DNA from: Bacilli bacterium
GTDB lineage: Bacteria > Bacillota_I > Bacilli_A > RFN20 > CAG-826
Assembly (NCBI GenBank): GCA_024408105.1
Contig: JAKSVG010000006.1
Location: forward strand, 1-49,260
Direction: 5' to 3'
Length of the DNA: 49,260 bases
In this document: positions 35,137 through 44,821 of the stretch, one piece after another
Position numbering within the stretch: the stretch's first letter is position 1
How the letters are laid out: every line of letters starts with the position of its first letter
Program-made: the position numbers and the translations under genes
The notes under the pieces: model-generated
The model's input: the letters and a program-made list of their open reading frames with translations, nothing else
Databases searched by the model: none
Told to the model about the DNA's origin: nothing

Positions 35137-37767
35137 CTATCCTTTCATAAATATAGTTAAACCAAATCTAACCGCGCCAATATTGCCGCCGTTAACTGTA
35201 GGTGCTCCACCTAATGCTAAAACATTATTGAAGCCTGGTTCTACATTGATTTTATATTCAGAATCGTCTCTACCATTATTTAAATAAATAACAATCTTTT
35301 CATTATTTGATTCATCTCTAATAGACATTCTAAGAACATTATAGGATGAATATTGGTATTCAACTTTCGCACCCTTTGGATAATAAGTTTTCTTAAAGTT
35401 ATTAATTGCTTTATACCAACTATAGAATGTAGATTCTGTTTGAACGTTACCTGTAGCTGGATCATATTTAATTCCTTCATTATTATTTAATAAATGCTTA
35501 TTATGATCATCTAATTCAAAAGCATATTGACCACTAGAATAATTTGGACGTGACGCCTTATCATTCCAAAGGAATGGTTGGCGATACCAAATATCCATAT
35601 TATTTTCATTACCATATTTCTCGATATGCTTATTTGTGTTTGAGGACATACCAAGTTCATCACCATAATAAAGCCATGATAAACCAGGATTAAGCATTGT
35701 TACAGCACCTTGGAATTTAGCACGTCCATTAATCCAAGGATCATTATATGCAACATTATCATTTGCGATAGTCGAGTCTTTATTTCCTCTACCATCCGCT
35801 TGATTAATAAGTCTCATAACGTCGTGGTTTGAAGTGAATGCTCCATTGATAAAATCGCCACGGCAACCGCCTTGTGCTTTTCTATTTGCTCCAATTTCAA
35901 ATTCTTCACTAGAAGCAAATGGAATAAATGTTTCTGTTGCTTGCATAGCATCATAATTAGCTGCACCTTTTTCATCTTGAAGAATCCATGCAGGAACATG
36001 ATAGTAATTTGAGAAATCAAATTGAGAATCAAGTGCTTGATAATATTGAGCAGTTCTTGTGCCCCATCCATCAAAGTTCTCACCAACAAGGAAGCAATTT
36101 GGATATGAAGCTTTTAAACTTGATGAGAATTCTCTCCACCAATTAACATTCTTAGTTAAATCTGATGAATAGTCGTATTTTTTAGCAACATATTTACCTT
36201 TTTCATCGTCAAATGATTCTTTTTCACCAACGTCAGTAACGATGATGTCATCACCAGTGTCATTAACTTCGTCTTTCATATAAATATGTTTGACTGCGTC
36301 AAGTCTAAATCCATCAAGTCCAAATTGAAGCCATTGTTTGGCTGTATCAATAACAAGTTTTCTTGTATCTTTGTTTTCGTAATTAATTTCAGGCATACCA
36401 CTACCGAATTTTCCATAATAGTAGTAATTTGATTCACCATCTTTATACCAAGATGGGTTATCACTTTCTGCGTCTTCTTTTACTGTAACTTCGCTATAGC
36501 CATCGCAAACCCATTTGCCTAAAGCTGAGTCATAATGAGTTTTTGCTTTTTTGATCTTATCAGTAGCGTATTTCCAAGTATAAACATTTCTCCATTTAAT
36601 ACCTGTATCATCTGTTTCAGTTCCAGGTTGTCCACTATTAACTGCCCATTTTGATTTAGAGAACCAAGTATTTGTTTTTGATGTATGGTTCAAGACAAGG
36701 TCCATTAAAACCTTGATTCCTTTAGAATGAGCTTTTTGAATAAGTTCACTATAATCTTCTAGAGTGCCATATCTACGATCGACATCCATATAATCTGAAA
36801 TATCATATCCATGATATGAATCTGATTTTTGAACTGGAGTTAACCACAAACAATCAACACCTAAATCAGTAAAATAATCTAATGAGTCGATAACGCCACG
36901 AATATCGCCAATTCCATCGCCGTTGCTATCTCTGAACGAGGCAACAAATACTTGATAACCAACTTTAGTATTTTTAAATGCATCAGAAGTTGGAGTTGGA
37001 GCAGTACATTGAGGAATTGCCTCAGTAACACTATCAAATTTACCAGTTGTATCTGAATCGACAGGATTGACCTTTGGCTGAGGTGTTCCACTACCAGCAA
37101 AGTATGTGTAATTTGATAAATCACCAGTAGAAGTAAATATATGAATTGTTTTTCCACCTTCAACTGAGCGCCAATTTGTTTCATTTGCAAAATCATCAAT
37201 ATATGTTTCGGCGCCACCATCAGATGTCCAGTTCTTCTTGCCATCCATCGAAGATTGTAACGGAAGAAGGAAACCTAATTCTTCTGCGCCATCAAATGAA
37301 ACACTTGTGCCAGTCTTTCCACCAACTAAATCACTACGCGTTAAATCGACATCAAAAATAATGCCGTATTTATCAATATATGTTCCACCACCTGCAAGTC
37401 CGACATCTGGAAATGTCATAAATGCAGTTGACATAGGTCTTAATGTTAACTTATCAGAAACTTGAGTAGGACCATCATATCCCCATAATGTTCCTTCGAG
37501 GTTCTTTGGGAAAAATTGCCAAAGCCATAAACAATAGTTGTTATAATCTTGAGCACCTTCACCGCGGTTATAGTGAAAATATAAATGTCCTGGTTTAGAC
37601 CAAGAATTTAGCCACACATCATAATCATCTGGATCAAGACTTGTAACTGTACCGCTAGAAGTGATTGACGAAGAAGTAGTCGTATCACCTGTTGAAGAGG
37701 AATTACCTCCACAACTAGTCAAAACAATACTTGTTAAGACAAATAAAATTAAATGTGTTCGTTTCAT
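35137..37767 (-). CDS. Alpha-amylase family lipoprotein (GH13) with CBM41-like N-terminus
   Basis: 876 aa, lipobox LTSC (Cys19) and a Ser/Thr linker. Residues 50-235 contain a CBM41-like module (GHLYFHYNRGEG and NNYCLWLWQFFPKNL). The catalytic barrel starts at about 270 (VFVASFRDSNGDGIGDIRG) with nucleophile Asp490 in GFRLDAVKH, acid/base Glu563 in LVGEN and His648-Asp649 in TSNHD, and a C-terminal beta domain. It would hydrolyse alpha-1,4 bonds at the cell surface. It is the first gene of the long starch operon. There is no strong ribosome binding site. A cre site overlaps the promoter. Confidence 0.94.
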   Translation of the reverse strand: MKRTHLILFVLTSIVLTSCGGNSSSTGDTTTSSSITSSGTVTSLDPDDYDVWLNSWSKPGHLYFHYNRGEGAQDYNNYCLWLWQFFPKNLEGTLWGYDGPTQVSDKLTLRPMSTAFMTFPDVGLAGGGTYIDKYGIIFDVDLTRSDLVGGKTGTSVSFDGAEELGFLLPLQSSMDGKKNWTSDGGAETYIDDFANETNWRSVEGGKTIHIFTSTGDLSNYTYFAGSGTPQPKVNPVDSDTTGKFDSVTEAIPQCTAPTPTSDAFKNTKVGYQVFVASFRDSNGDGIGDIRGVIDSLDYFTDLGVDCLWLTPVQKSDSYHGYDISDYMDVDRRYGTLEDYSELIQKAHSKGIKVLMDLVLNHTSKTNTWFSKSKWAVNSGQPGTETDDTGIKWRNVYTWKYATDKIKKAKTHYDSALGKWVCDGYSEVTVKEDAESDNPSWYKDGESNYYYYGKFGSGMPEINYENKDTRKLVIDTAKQWLQFGLDGFRLDAVKHIYMKDEVNDTGDDIIVTDVGEKESFDDEKGKYVAKKYDYSSDLTKNVNWWREFSSSLKASYPNCFLVGENFDGWGTRTAQYYQALDSQFDFSNYYHVPAWILQDEKGAANYDAMQATETFIPFASSEEFEIGANRKAQGGCRGDFINGAFTSNHDVMRLINQADGRGNKDSTIANDNVAYNDPWINGRAKFQGAVTMLNPGLSWLYYGDELGMSSNTNKHIEKYGNENNMDIWYRQPFLWNDKASRPNYSSGQYAFELDDHNKHLLNNNEGIKYDPATGNVQTESTFYSWYKAINNFKKTYYPKGAKVEYQYSSYNVLRMSIRDESNNEKIVIYLNNGRDDSEYKINVEPGFNNVLALGGAPTVNGGNIGAVRFGLTIFMKG

Positions 37768-37788
37768 ATGTATATTTTATATATATAC

Positions 37789-37817
37789 ATTAAAGCACAC
37801 TAAGAAAACGCTTACAA
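37789..37817 (-). promoter_or_regulatory. Starch operon promoter with overlapping CcpA cre site
   Basis: Minus strand -35 TTGTAA (37817-37812), 17-nt spacer, -10 TTTAAT (37794-37789). The sequence TTGTAAGCGTTTTCTT (37817-37802) matches the cre consensus WTGNNARCGNWWWCAW at 15 of 16 positions and covers the -35 and spacer, so glucose repression through CcpA is expected. The start would be about 15 nt before the ATG. Confidence 0.65.
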
Positions 37818-37830
37818 TAATTTTATAAAA

Positions 37831-37851
37831 ATTAACAAAAAATTAGTTAAT
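37831..37851 (-). terminator. Weak terminator after malQ
   Basis: Minus strand ATTAAC/GTTAAT stem overlapping the malQ stop, then TTTTTATAAAATT. It is AT-rich and only 6 bp, so termination may be partial. Confidence 0.35.
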
Positions 37852-39253
37852 TACCAAACTTAATTTGTCGTATAAACGACATATCTTTTAATTTCCATTC
37901 CCAGTTTGGAGATCCAACTGTACCTGGATAATTCATTCTAGCTCTATCATCAAGTCCTAATAAATCTTGGAGAGGGAAAATAGTAATATATGAAGGTAAA
38001 TTCCATGTGTATTCAAACATAGCTTTAAGAAGATTTTTTGGATAGTTAAAACGATCCTTTAAAAATTCAATGTTTGCTTCTGGCAATGATTTTAACCAAC
38101 CTTTTAAAGTTTGATTATCATGTGTTCCCGGATAAATAATTTGTGTTTCTTTACTATTTTGATTAATATCAAAAACTGTAAATTCAGTAATATACATACC
38201 AGGTAGTTTATAGTAATCTCTTAAATCATGAACGCCTTGGAATAAGTCTCCTAAATCTTCAGCGATTAAAGATATATTTGGATATTGTCTATAAAGTTCA
38301 TTAAAGAAATCATAACGAGGCCCAATTTTCCATTCGCCACGACGAGCATTTTCATCTTTTCCAGGTATAACACAATAAGTGTCCCATGCTCTAAAGTGAT
38401 CTAGTCTTAATAAATCGCATGTTGTAGCTAGATACCCAATTCTATGAACTAAAAGTTCATAGTTATTTGATTTCATCTTCTCAAAATCATATATTGGTGT
38501 ACCCCATAATTGGCCATCATCACTGAATGCATCAGGTGGACAACCACTAACAATACTTGGCTCATAATTTTCATCAAAATGAAATTGTTCTTTGTTTGTC
38601 CAACAGTCAGTTGAATCAATGCCAACATAGAACGGACAATCAGCGATGATCTTGATTCCTTTTCTTTTCGCGTACGCCCATAATTTGTTCCATTGTTCAT
38701 ATGCAATCATTTGACACCACGCATAGAATAAACAATCTTCTTCGCTTCCTTTAGGAAGACCTTGCTTAACATTATAAAGCATCTCGTCTTTTGGCCATTT
38801 ATTCCAAGAAACAAGATTATTTTTCTTTCTAAAATATATAAATATAGAATATGGTTCAACCCATGTATTATCTTTGATAAATTTATGAAACTTATTAGTG
38901 TTTCCTTTTAAATAATTTTTAAAGGCTTTACGTAAATATTTTTCTTTAAATGTATCCACTTTTTGATAATCGACTCTAGTAGATTTTGCCCTGAAGTTTG
39001 GAACGTTATTTAAAAGACCTTTTTTTATAAGCATATCAAATGATATATATCTAGGTTCAATAGCTTCACTACAAGTGGACATGTATGGTGAGTTTCCAGG
39101 ACCAACAGGATTTAAGGGAAGAACCTGCCAATATTTATAATTATGTTTAACTAAAAAGTTAATAAATTTATATGCATTTTCACCAAAATCGCCAATCCCA
39201 TGGTTAGAAGGCAATGATGAAATAGCTAATAACACTCCATATTTTGATTCCAT
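37847..39253 (-). CDS. malQ: 4-alpha-glucanotransferase (amylomaltase, GH77)
   Basis: 468 aa, near the usual 490-500. Starts with LLAISSLPSNHGIGDFG, and carries the GH77 catalytic motifs LRLDHFRAWD (nucleophile Asp), SLIAEDLGD (acid/base Glu) and YPGTHDNQTLKGW. It rearranges imported maltodextrins in the cytoplasm to release glucose and longer chains. It lies 1 nt after a HAD phosphatase gene on the same strand, separate from the importer operon. Confidence 0.95.
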   Translation of the reverse strand: MESKYGVLLAISSLPSNHGIGDFGENAYKFINFLVKHNYKYWQVLPLNPVGPGNSPYMSTCSEAIEPRYISFDMLIKKGLLNNVPNFRAKSTRVDYQKVDTFKEKYLRKAFKNYLKGNTNKFHKFIKDNTWVEPYSIFIYFRKKNNLVSWNKWPKDEMLYNVKQGLPKGSEEDCLFYAWCQMIAYEQWNKLWAYAKRKGIKIIADCPFYVGIDSTDCWTNKEQFHFDENYEPSIVSGCPPDAFSDDGQLWGTPIYDFEKMKSNNYELLVHRIGYLATTCDLLRLDHFRAWDTYCVIPGKDENARRGEWKIGPRYDFFNELYRQYPNISLIAEDLGDLFQGVHDLRDYYKLPGMYITEFTVFDINQNSKETQIIYPGTHDNQTLKGWLKSLPEANIEFLKDRFNYPKNLLKAMFEYTWNLPSYITIFPLQDLLGLDDRARMNYPGTVGSPNWEWKLKDMSFIRQIKFGN

Positions 39254-39254
39254 A

Positions 39255-40046
39255 TTAAATAACCTTAAAATGCTTTAACGCATCTTTGACTCCGTGCTTA
39301 GAAACACTTTTAGCAATATATTTAGCGAATGATTTAACTTCATCGTTAGAAGTTCCCATCGCAGCACTATAACTACAAACCTTAAACATGCCAATATCTC
39401 CACCATCATCGCCAATAGCTAATGCATTAGATGGTTCAATATTTAAATATTGTAGGACTCTATTTAGGCCATCAATTTTGTTAATTTCGTGATGGCGAAT
39501 ATCATAACCATATTCAAAAAATTTAAAGTAATGGAATTTTGAAAAATATGATTCAAAGATCCATTTAAATTCATCAGAAGCAAATATGATGATGCCATTA
39601 ACACTTTCGTTGTTGTACAAACGAACTTCTGGTTTGGTTTCAAAAAACCAATCAAAATATGACTTAACGTACTTATCAGGATTTAATGATAACCATCTAT
39701 CTTTTTCAGAACAAAATTGTAAACATATGTTATGTTGATTACACACTTCAATAATACGTTTAACATCTTCTTTATCGAATGAATCGTTATGTATTAAAAC
39801 ATCATTATGAAAGGCAACAGCTCCATTGGAGCAAACCATTCCATCAGGTTTAAACATATCAAGTAAACCTGTACACTTAACAGAATGATAAGGTCTTGCC
39901 GTAGCTAAATACACGAGTACACCATTTTTTTGAGCTTTTTTTAATGCTTGAATGGATTTCTTATCAAATACATGTTTGCCATCGCTATGGTCTAAAATAG
40001 TCCAATCAATATCTACAAATAAAATTTTTATATCTTTGTTTTTCAT
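39255..40046 (-). CDS. HAD-superfamily phosphatase, Cof type
   Basis: 263 aa. Motif I is VDIDWTIL (DxDxT), motif II has ATARPY, and motif IV has GDDGGDIGMF. Typical Cof/YidA size and cap arrangement, probably a sugar-phosphate or cofactor phosphatase. Its position 1 nt before malQ suggests a link to glucose or maltodextrin metabolism. A weak AAGAG precedes the ATG. Confidence 0.88.
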   Translation of the reverse strand: MKNKDIKILFVDIDWTILDHSDGKHVFDKKSIQALKKAQKNGVLVYLATARPYHSVKCTGLLDMFKPDGMVCSNGAVAFHNDVLIHNDSFDKEDVKRIIEVCNQHNICLQFCSEKDRWLSLNPDKYVKSYFDWFFETKPEVRLYNNESVNGIIIFASDEFKWIFESYFSKFHYFKFFEYGYDIRHHEINKIDGLNRVLQYLNIEPSNALAIGDDGGDIGMFKVCSYSAAMGTSNDEVKSFAKYIAKSVSKHGVKDALKHFKVI

Positions 40047-40064
40047 ACTCTTAAGATAAATAAA

Positions 40065-40089
40065 AAAAGGAGTTTTTTCAACTCCTTTT
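40065..40089 (-). terminator. Rho-independent terminator after the 601-aa surface protein
   Basis: Minus strand AAAAGGAGTT/AACTCCTTTT, 10-bp stem, 5-nt loop, running into a T tail. It ends the transcript of the gene at 40099, 10 nt after its stop. Confidence 0.88.
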
Positions 40090-40098
40090 AATGTTTAA

Positions 40099-41904
40099 TT
40101 AATTTTCTTTACGTCTTTTAATAACGAAGAATGCAGCGATTGATGTAACAGCAACAACTGAAACTATTACTACAATTGCAATTGATGATTCGTTTGAAAC
40201 ATTAAAGACTTGATGATTATTAATAGCAACAGAAACTGGTGTTCTTGAAACAAAGTTTCCACCATGTGCTGCTAATTCAGCACTATAGTGAGCAATAATA
40301 TAGTCATATTGATGTGCAAATGCAGCAATTGCAGGATTTGGATGTGATTCAGTAGCTCCTTGAAGAATTAACTTGCCACTTGCAAGAACATCATCATAAA
40401 TTACAGCCATTGCTGACCAACCAGCTTGTAAATCACCAACAACTGTTTCACCATAACCAACGCAAACATCATCTGTCATGTCATTAAATTGTTCTGCATA
40501 ATCAATAGCAGCAGCTAAGTCTTCTGAAACAGTTCCAAAATAAACTTCATCAGCTCCTGATTTGAATTTAACATAAAGATTGGTCATTGTTCCAATAAGT
40601 GAGGAACAAACGAGTTCATTATTAATAACAGAGAATCCATCTTCACTATATTCATTGATATTTAAAACTTTAAATACAACGGCATTTGAATTTGTGTCTT
40701 TTGTATCAACAAATCTAATAACATCGTCAAATTCAAACGTAAAACCTTCAACATAATATTCGATAAATGAAGGATCTGCAGGATTTTCATTGTGTGTTAG
40801 AGCGTGTGGAACATCATTAACAGACATATAGAATTTATTAACATCAAGTCCACTGCAGAAAATTGTTTTATTGACAATGTCAACATAAACATTTGCTGTA
40901 ATATCTAAACAGACTTTCAATGTGCCATTATCATTCCATAAGTTATTGTTGCCAATGCTTTTTGCGGTTTGACCACTAACAGCAGCCCCGTCGCATTCAT
41001 ATGAAACTACATCACCACTTTCTAATGAAATTGGTTCAGATGTCATATATTCATTAGGATTTCCTGGATTTTGAACTAAAGCAACATCATCACCACCGAC
41101 AACTAATGTGTAAACATGTGAAATCTCAATCGCACTAATCCAAATTGTTGATGAACTTGTTTTAAAGTAAGGTGTATATGAACCAGCAGCATCAACCTTC
41201 ATATTTGGTTTTGCATCTAAATTAGCTGCAACGATTTGACCAGCATCTTTAGCAGATCCATCTCCTGATTCAAGAACTTCATAACCATAGTACGTGCCAG
41301 TAAATCTTGAATAGCTAACAACCTTAAATTCATCGTCTTTTTCTAATTCTACTTCTGATGAATATTCGCCCTTAACAGAATCATATGACATTTTGGAAGT
41401 AGAATCGGCTGTCCAACTATTATGTGAGCCTACAAGATAGCAACCATCGTCGACAGGTGTCAATTTTGTAAGATGAGATGGTGATTTTTCAGAGCCCCAA
41501 CCTTCAATAACACAACAGTTATAATCTCCGAGAGAAATGTCTTCGGTTTGATTCCATTTATTATCCCACGTTGGAGTTGTAGCCGATGAATTATGTCTAA
41601 CAAAAATGACATTATTAATCGCAGAATCAATCTCGAATTCATACATGTGTTCAAAACCAGAAACAGGTGTCATAAAGGAAGATGGAAAATATGCAGTTCC
41701 CCCTTGAGGCATTAAATAAACAGAAAACTTTGCGTGATCTCCATCCCAACTTTGAAAGTCGTTTAATTCCAAATAGACCGTCTTTGTTTCACCAGCAGCT
41801 TTAGCTTCGACAGGTGCTTTTGCGCTAACAAACGAGACGCATGCAGCAGTTCCAGCGGCTAATGCTAATGATAAACAAAATAAAATAGTTTTTTTAATTT
41901 TCAT
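40099..41904 (-). CDS. Secreted, C-terminally anchored protein with starch-binding-like modules
   Basis: 601 aa from the ATG at 41904 (GGAG about 10 nt upstream; a start at 41973 lies beyond the promoter). Signal peptide about 1-35. The first module (about 40-140) has VYLELNDFQSWD, VIFVRHNS and WDNKWNQTEDI, resembling CBM25/26-type starch binding. The second (about 150-260) begins CYLVGSHNSWTADS, a SusE/SusF-like strand pattern. Two or three further beta modules follow, then a helical part (about 480-560, AIAAFAHQYDYIIAHYSAEL) and a C-terminal transmembrane helix (about 573-594) ending KRRKEN. Probably displays starch-binding modules on the cell surface. Confidence 0.78.
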   Translation of the reverse strand: MKIKKTILFCLSLALAAGTAACVSFVSAKAPVEAKAAGETKTVYLELNDFQSWDGDHAKFSVYLMPQGGTAYFPSSFMTPVSGFEHMYEFEIDSAINNVIFVRHNSSATTPTWDNKWNQTEDISLGDYNCCVIEGWGSEKSPSHLTKLTPVDDGCYLVGSHNSWTADSTSKMSYDSVKGEYSSEVELEKDDEFKVVSYSRFTGTYYGYEVLESGDGSAKDAGQIVAANLDAKPNMKVDAAGSYTPYFKTSSSTIWISAIEISHVYTLVVGGDDVALVQNPGNPNEYMTSEPISLESGDVVSYECDGAAVSGQTAKSIGNNNLWNDNGTLKVCLDITANVYVDIVNKTIFCSGLDVNKFYMSVNDVPHALTHNENPADPSFIEYYVEGFTFEFDDVIRFVDTKDTNSNAVVFKVLNINEYSEDGFSVINNELVCSSLIGTMTNLYVKFKSGADEVYFGTVSEDLAAAIDYAEQFNDMTDDVCVGYGETVVGDLQAGWSAMAVIYDDVLASGKLILQGATESHPNPAIAAFAHQYDYIIAHYSAELAAHGGNFVSRTPVSVAINNHQVFNVSNESSIAIVVIVSVVAVTSIAAFFVIKRRKEN

Positions 41905-41941
41905 TAATATTTTTCTCCTTTTTTCAAAGAACTTCACGTAT

Positions 41942-41970
41942 ATTTTAATCCATACACATATGCAATGCAA
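41942..41970 (-). promoter_or_regulatory. Promoter of the 601-aa surface protein
   Basis: Minus strand -35 TTGCAT (41970-41965), 17-nt spacer, -10 TAAAAT (41947-41942). About 30 nt of leader with GGAG before the ATG at 41904. Confidence 0.6.
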
Positions 41971-42010
41971 CAATTTTTATTTCATATAAATTTAACAATA
42001 AATTAAAAAA

Positions 42011-42030
42011 GCATTCGCATGGGCGAATGC
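42011..42030 (-). terminator. Rho-independent terminator after the 900-aa lipoprotein
   Basis: Minus strand GCATTCGC/GCGAATGC, 8-bp stem, 4-nt loop, followed by TTTTTT. It lies 19 nt after the stop at 42049. Confidence 0.92.
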
Positions 42031-42048
42031 ATAATTTCAAAATTAGTA

Positions 42049-44751
42049 TTATAGCCAATTAAGTTCGTATGTTGTTATACCTGAAATTATATCAACATTA
42101 TCTGTTTTGTTATAAATTTTACCTGGACCATCATCAATTTTGTTCCAATCAGGTTGGGTTGTGCCGTTTGCACACCTAACTAACAAGAAGTGAGTGAATT
42201 TTCCTGGAAGTTCAAAAGATGTTGAAGTAGAGCCAACAGTGTAAGAAATTTTAACCCAAGTACCATCCTCAGCTGTGCTCCAAGCCCAAGCAAATACAGG
42301 AATTCCAGCCGTTCCAAATGCCCATGATTGGTCACTCTTTAATGTAACTGTGTAGGTGACAACAGCAGGTGTTGGACCAGCAGATTCAGAAATATAAACA
42401 ACATCTGCTCCCATTGCAAGTTTAACATAGAAGTTAAAAGTTCCTTCTTTACTTGATAATAACACACCGTTATCAATAGCAAATCCGTGATTATCTCCAC
42501 CAATAGTTAATGAAGTTAGAACTTCAGGTGTTGAAGGGGCGATATTTTCGAAATAAATAGTGTCATTTGTATTCATTTCAATATTTAATGCTTCGAGTTG
42601 TGGATTACCACTTGGATCTGTTCCAGGTGTTAAAGTTACAGGATCGTCGTCATTTAAGACATAAGCATAAACAGGTTCTGGTGGAGTTGGCTCTCCAATA
42701 TAAACACCCTTTATGCCAGCTTCAGAGGAGGTTTCGACATAAAGATCATAAACACCTGTAACATCGCACTTAATCCATTTATATGAACCTTCTGAGAATT
42801 TATTTGATGAACCTTCTTTAATATCTCTATAGTCAAATAGAGTGGTATCGATAATGAAACGAATTAAATCACCACTTTCAAGATGTTGATCAAGAGCGCA
42901 GTATTCACTTGTGCTTGGTGAATTTAAACTCATTGCAACTTCACTAATCGCACCTAAATGATTTACTTCCATGACATATTTAGATGTCATAACAAAACCA
43001 CTAACCCAAACTTCAAGTGGGCTCAAAAGTTTTAAGAATATACCTTTGTCGCTAGAGGCAGCAAGAGGCATCTTAACTTTCAAGACTGAATCGACTAATG
43101 CAACGTTATTGTAATTCACACCAATATCTAGACTTGGTTGAACATTCATAACAGCATCATTACGTTTGAACGACAATGTATCATTTGCATTTAATGCAAT
43201 ATTAGTAATATAAGCCTCAGTTTCTAATTCATTAACAGTGAGGGCTTGATATGCTCCACCATTAATTGAAACGGAATATGTGTTTTCATGTTCTTGATAA
43301 CCGCATAACCAACATTGATCATTTCCGTAACAAAGTTTTAAATAAACTTTAACATTAGTTGCAGTAGTTAAAACTGTAAGTGCATAATCAACGTTATTTC
43401 CTTCGGCTGGATCACCAGTAACACTATCAAGATGTATCTCATTAGAATAGAATGATAAAACATCTCCCTCGGTTACACTTATTGTTTGTTCATATTGTGC
43501 GCTGAATCCTGATGGAACTGGTTCAGTCGAAACATTCATTTTTATTGGATCGCCACTGCCAACTTTAACGTAATAATCTAAATGATATCCAGATAACCAA
43601 ACTTGCCAACCTGTATCATATTCTTTTAAATAAATCATTACGTTATCTGCACTAGATAAAACCCTGCATGGTGAACCACCAGCATTGTTTCCTTCTCCTG
43701 GCGAGGTAAATTCGCCAATTGGTGTTCCGTTATGTGTAAAGTCAATACTTTGACCGACTGTAACAGAGGCTATATTTGCATAGTATTGATGTATCCAAGT
43801 ATCTTCACCTTTTTCACCATCATAAATCGCTAATGGTATTTCGTTTCCGCCAATAATGGCACTATATTCAGATGCAGGAGGATTTGTAACTTCTAATGCG
43901 CATGTCGCAGTAAATCCTCCATCTGTTGTTGTGGCAGAAATAGTTGCGTTACCAACACCAACACCTAGAACAAGTCCTTTATCACTAACGCTTGCAATTA
44001 ATTCATTGCTACTTTCCCAAGTAACAGTTTTATCCGTTGCATTGGATGGTGAAATGACTTTTGTCAATTGAATTGTTTTTCCAATAACGACACTAGCTTC
44101 ATTAGGGTTTATCGTTACTCCACTAACATGAATAATTTCAGGCCCACCATCAACAACGACTGCGCAGGAAGCAAATTTGCTGACTCCGTCGATAACTTCG
44201 TTTGAGGTAGCTCGAATAACAGCTGTTCCAGCTTTCAAGGCTGTGACAGCACCACCATCAATAGAGGCAACCTCCGGATCAGTCGTTGACCAGGTTATAT
44301 CTTTATTTGTTGCATTAGTAGGCAAAACTGTAGAAATAAGGGTCTCAGAATCGCCAATGCCTAAATTTAATTCGGTTTTATTTAATACAACACTATTAAC
44401 GTGAACTGGTTCAGGTTCTTTCTCTTTTACAGTAACCGAACAGGAAGCAGTTTTATCACCGTCAACTGTCGTAACTGTAATTGTTGCAGATCCAACTGTA
44501 TAAGCATGAATCTTTCCTCCAAGAACAGTGGCAACATCTTTATTCGATGTTGTCCATTTTACTGATTTATTAGTTGCAGTGTCAGGACTTATGGTTGCAG
44601 TTAATGTTTCTTCCGCATCAACAGGAAGTGTGATTTCGGTTTTATCAAGAGAAACGCTTTCAACAGGAACAGCATTTCCGCCGTTATTGCCACAACCACT
44701 TAATAAAATGCCAAATAAAGGCAATAGTAATAATATCTTTTTCTTTTTCAT
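42049..44751 (-). CDS. Lipoprotein with three BIG2 domains and repeated starch-binding-like modules
   Basis: 900 aa, lipobox LSGC (Cys20). Three BIG2 Ig-like domains (about 28-110, 115-200 and 208-290) share 'ATNK-x-(V/I)-x-W-x-(S/T)' and 'TVDGDKTASC'-type strands. About five beta modules of 90-100 aa follow, each with 'N-x-x-x-Y-L-K-L/E' and 'VW-LSGY' or 'CWLCGY' ends. The last domain (about 805-900) has IPVFAWAWST and 'TTQPDWNK...YNKTDN', close to the W/QT pattern in the neighbouring 601-aa protein. Likely a long surface arm presenting carbohydrate-binding domains. A GTAGGG precedes the ATG. Confidence 0.8.
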   Translation of the reverse strand: MKKKKILLLLPLFGILLSGCGNNGGNAVPVESVSLDKTEITLPVDAEETLTATISPDTATNKSVKWTTSNKDVATVLGGKIHAYTVGSATITVTTVDGDKTASCSVTVKEKEPEPVHVNSVVLNKTELNLGIGDSETLISTVLPTNATNKDITWSTTDPEVASIDGGAVTALKAGTAVIRATSNEVIDGVSKFASCAVVVDGGPEIIHVSGVTINPNEASVVIGKTIQLTKVISPSNATDKTVTWESSNELIASVSDKGLVLGVGVGNATISATTTDGGFTATCALEVTNPPASEYSAIIGGNEIPLAIYDGEKGEDTWIHQYYANIASVTVGQSIDFTHNGTPIGEFTSPGEGNNAGGSPCRVLSSADNVMIYLKEYDTGWQVWLSGYHLDYYVKVGSGDPIKMNVSTEPVPSGFSAQYEQTISVTEGDVLSFYSNEIHLDSVTGDPAEGNNVDYALTVLTTATNVKVYLKLCYGNDQCWLCGYQEHENTYSVSINGGAYQALTVNELETEAYITNIALNANDTLSFKRNDAVMNVQPSLDIGVNYNNVALVDSVLKVKMPLAASSDKGIFLKLLSPLEVWVSGFVMTSKYVMEVNHLGAISEVAMSLNSPSTSEYCALDQHLESGDLIRFIIDTTLFDYRDIKEGSSNKFSEGSYKWIKCDVTGVYDLYVETSSEAGIKGVYIGEPTPPEPVYAYVLNDDDPVTLTPGTDPSGNPQLEALNIEMNTNDTIYFENIAPSTPEVLTSLTIGGDNHGFAIDNGVLLSSKEGTFNFYVKLAMGADVVYISESAGPTPAVVTYTVTLKSDQSWAFGTAGIPVFAWAWSTAEDGTWVKISYTVGSTSTSFELPGKFTHFLLVRCANGTTQPDWNKIDDGPGKIYNKTDNVDIISGITTYELNWL

Positions 44752-44771
44752 AAAGAACCCTACTTTTCTTA

Positions 44772-44800
44772 ATTATATAACCTTAATAAATTATAGTGAA
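44772..44800 (-). promoter_or_regulatory. Promoter of the 900-aa lipoprotein
   Basis: Minus strand -35 TTCACT (44800-44795), 17-nt spacer, -10 TATAAT (44777-44772), about 20 nt before the ATG at 44751. Confidence 0.55.
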
Positions 44801-44821
44801 TATCCAAAATAAAAATAAAAG

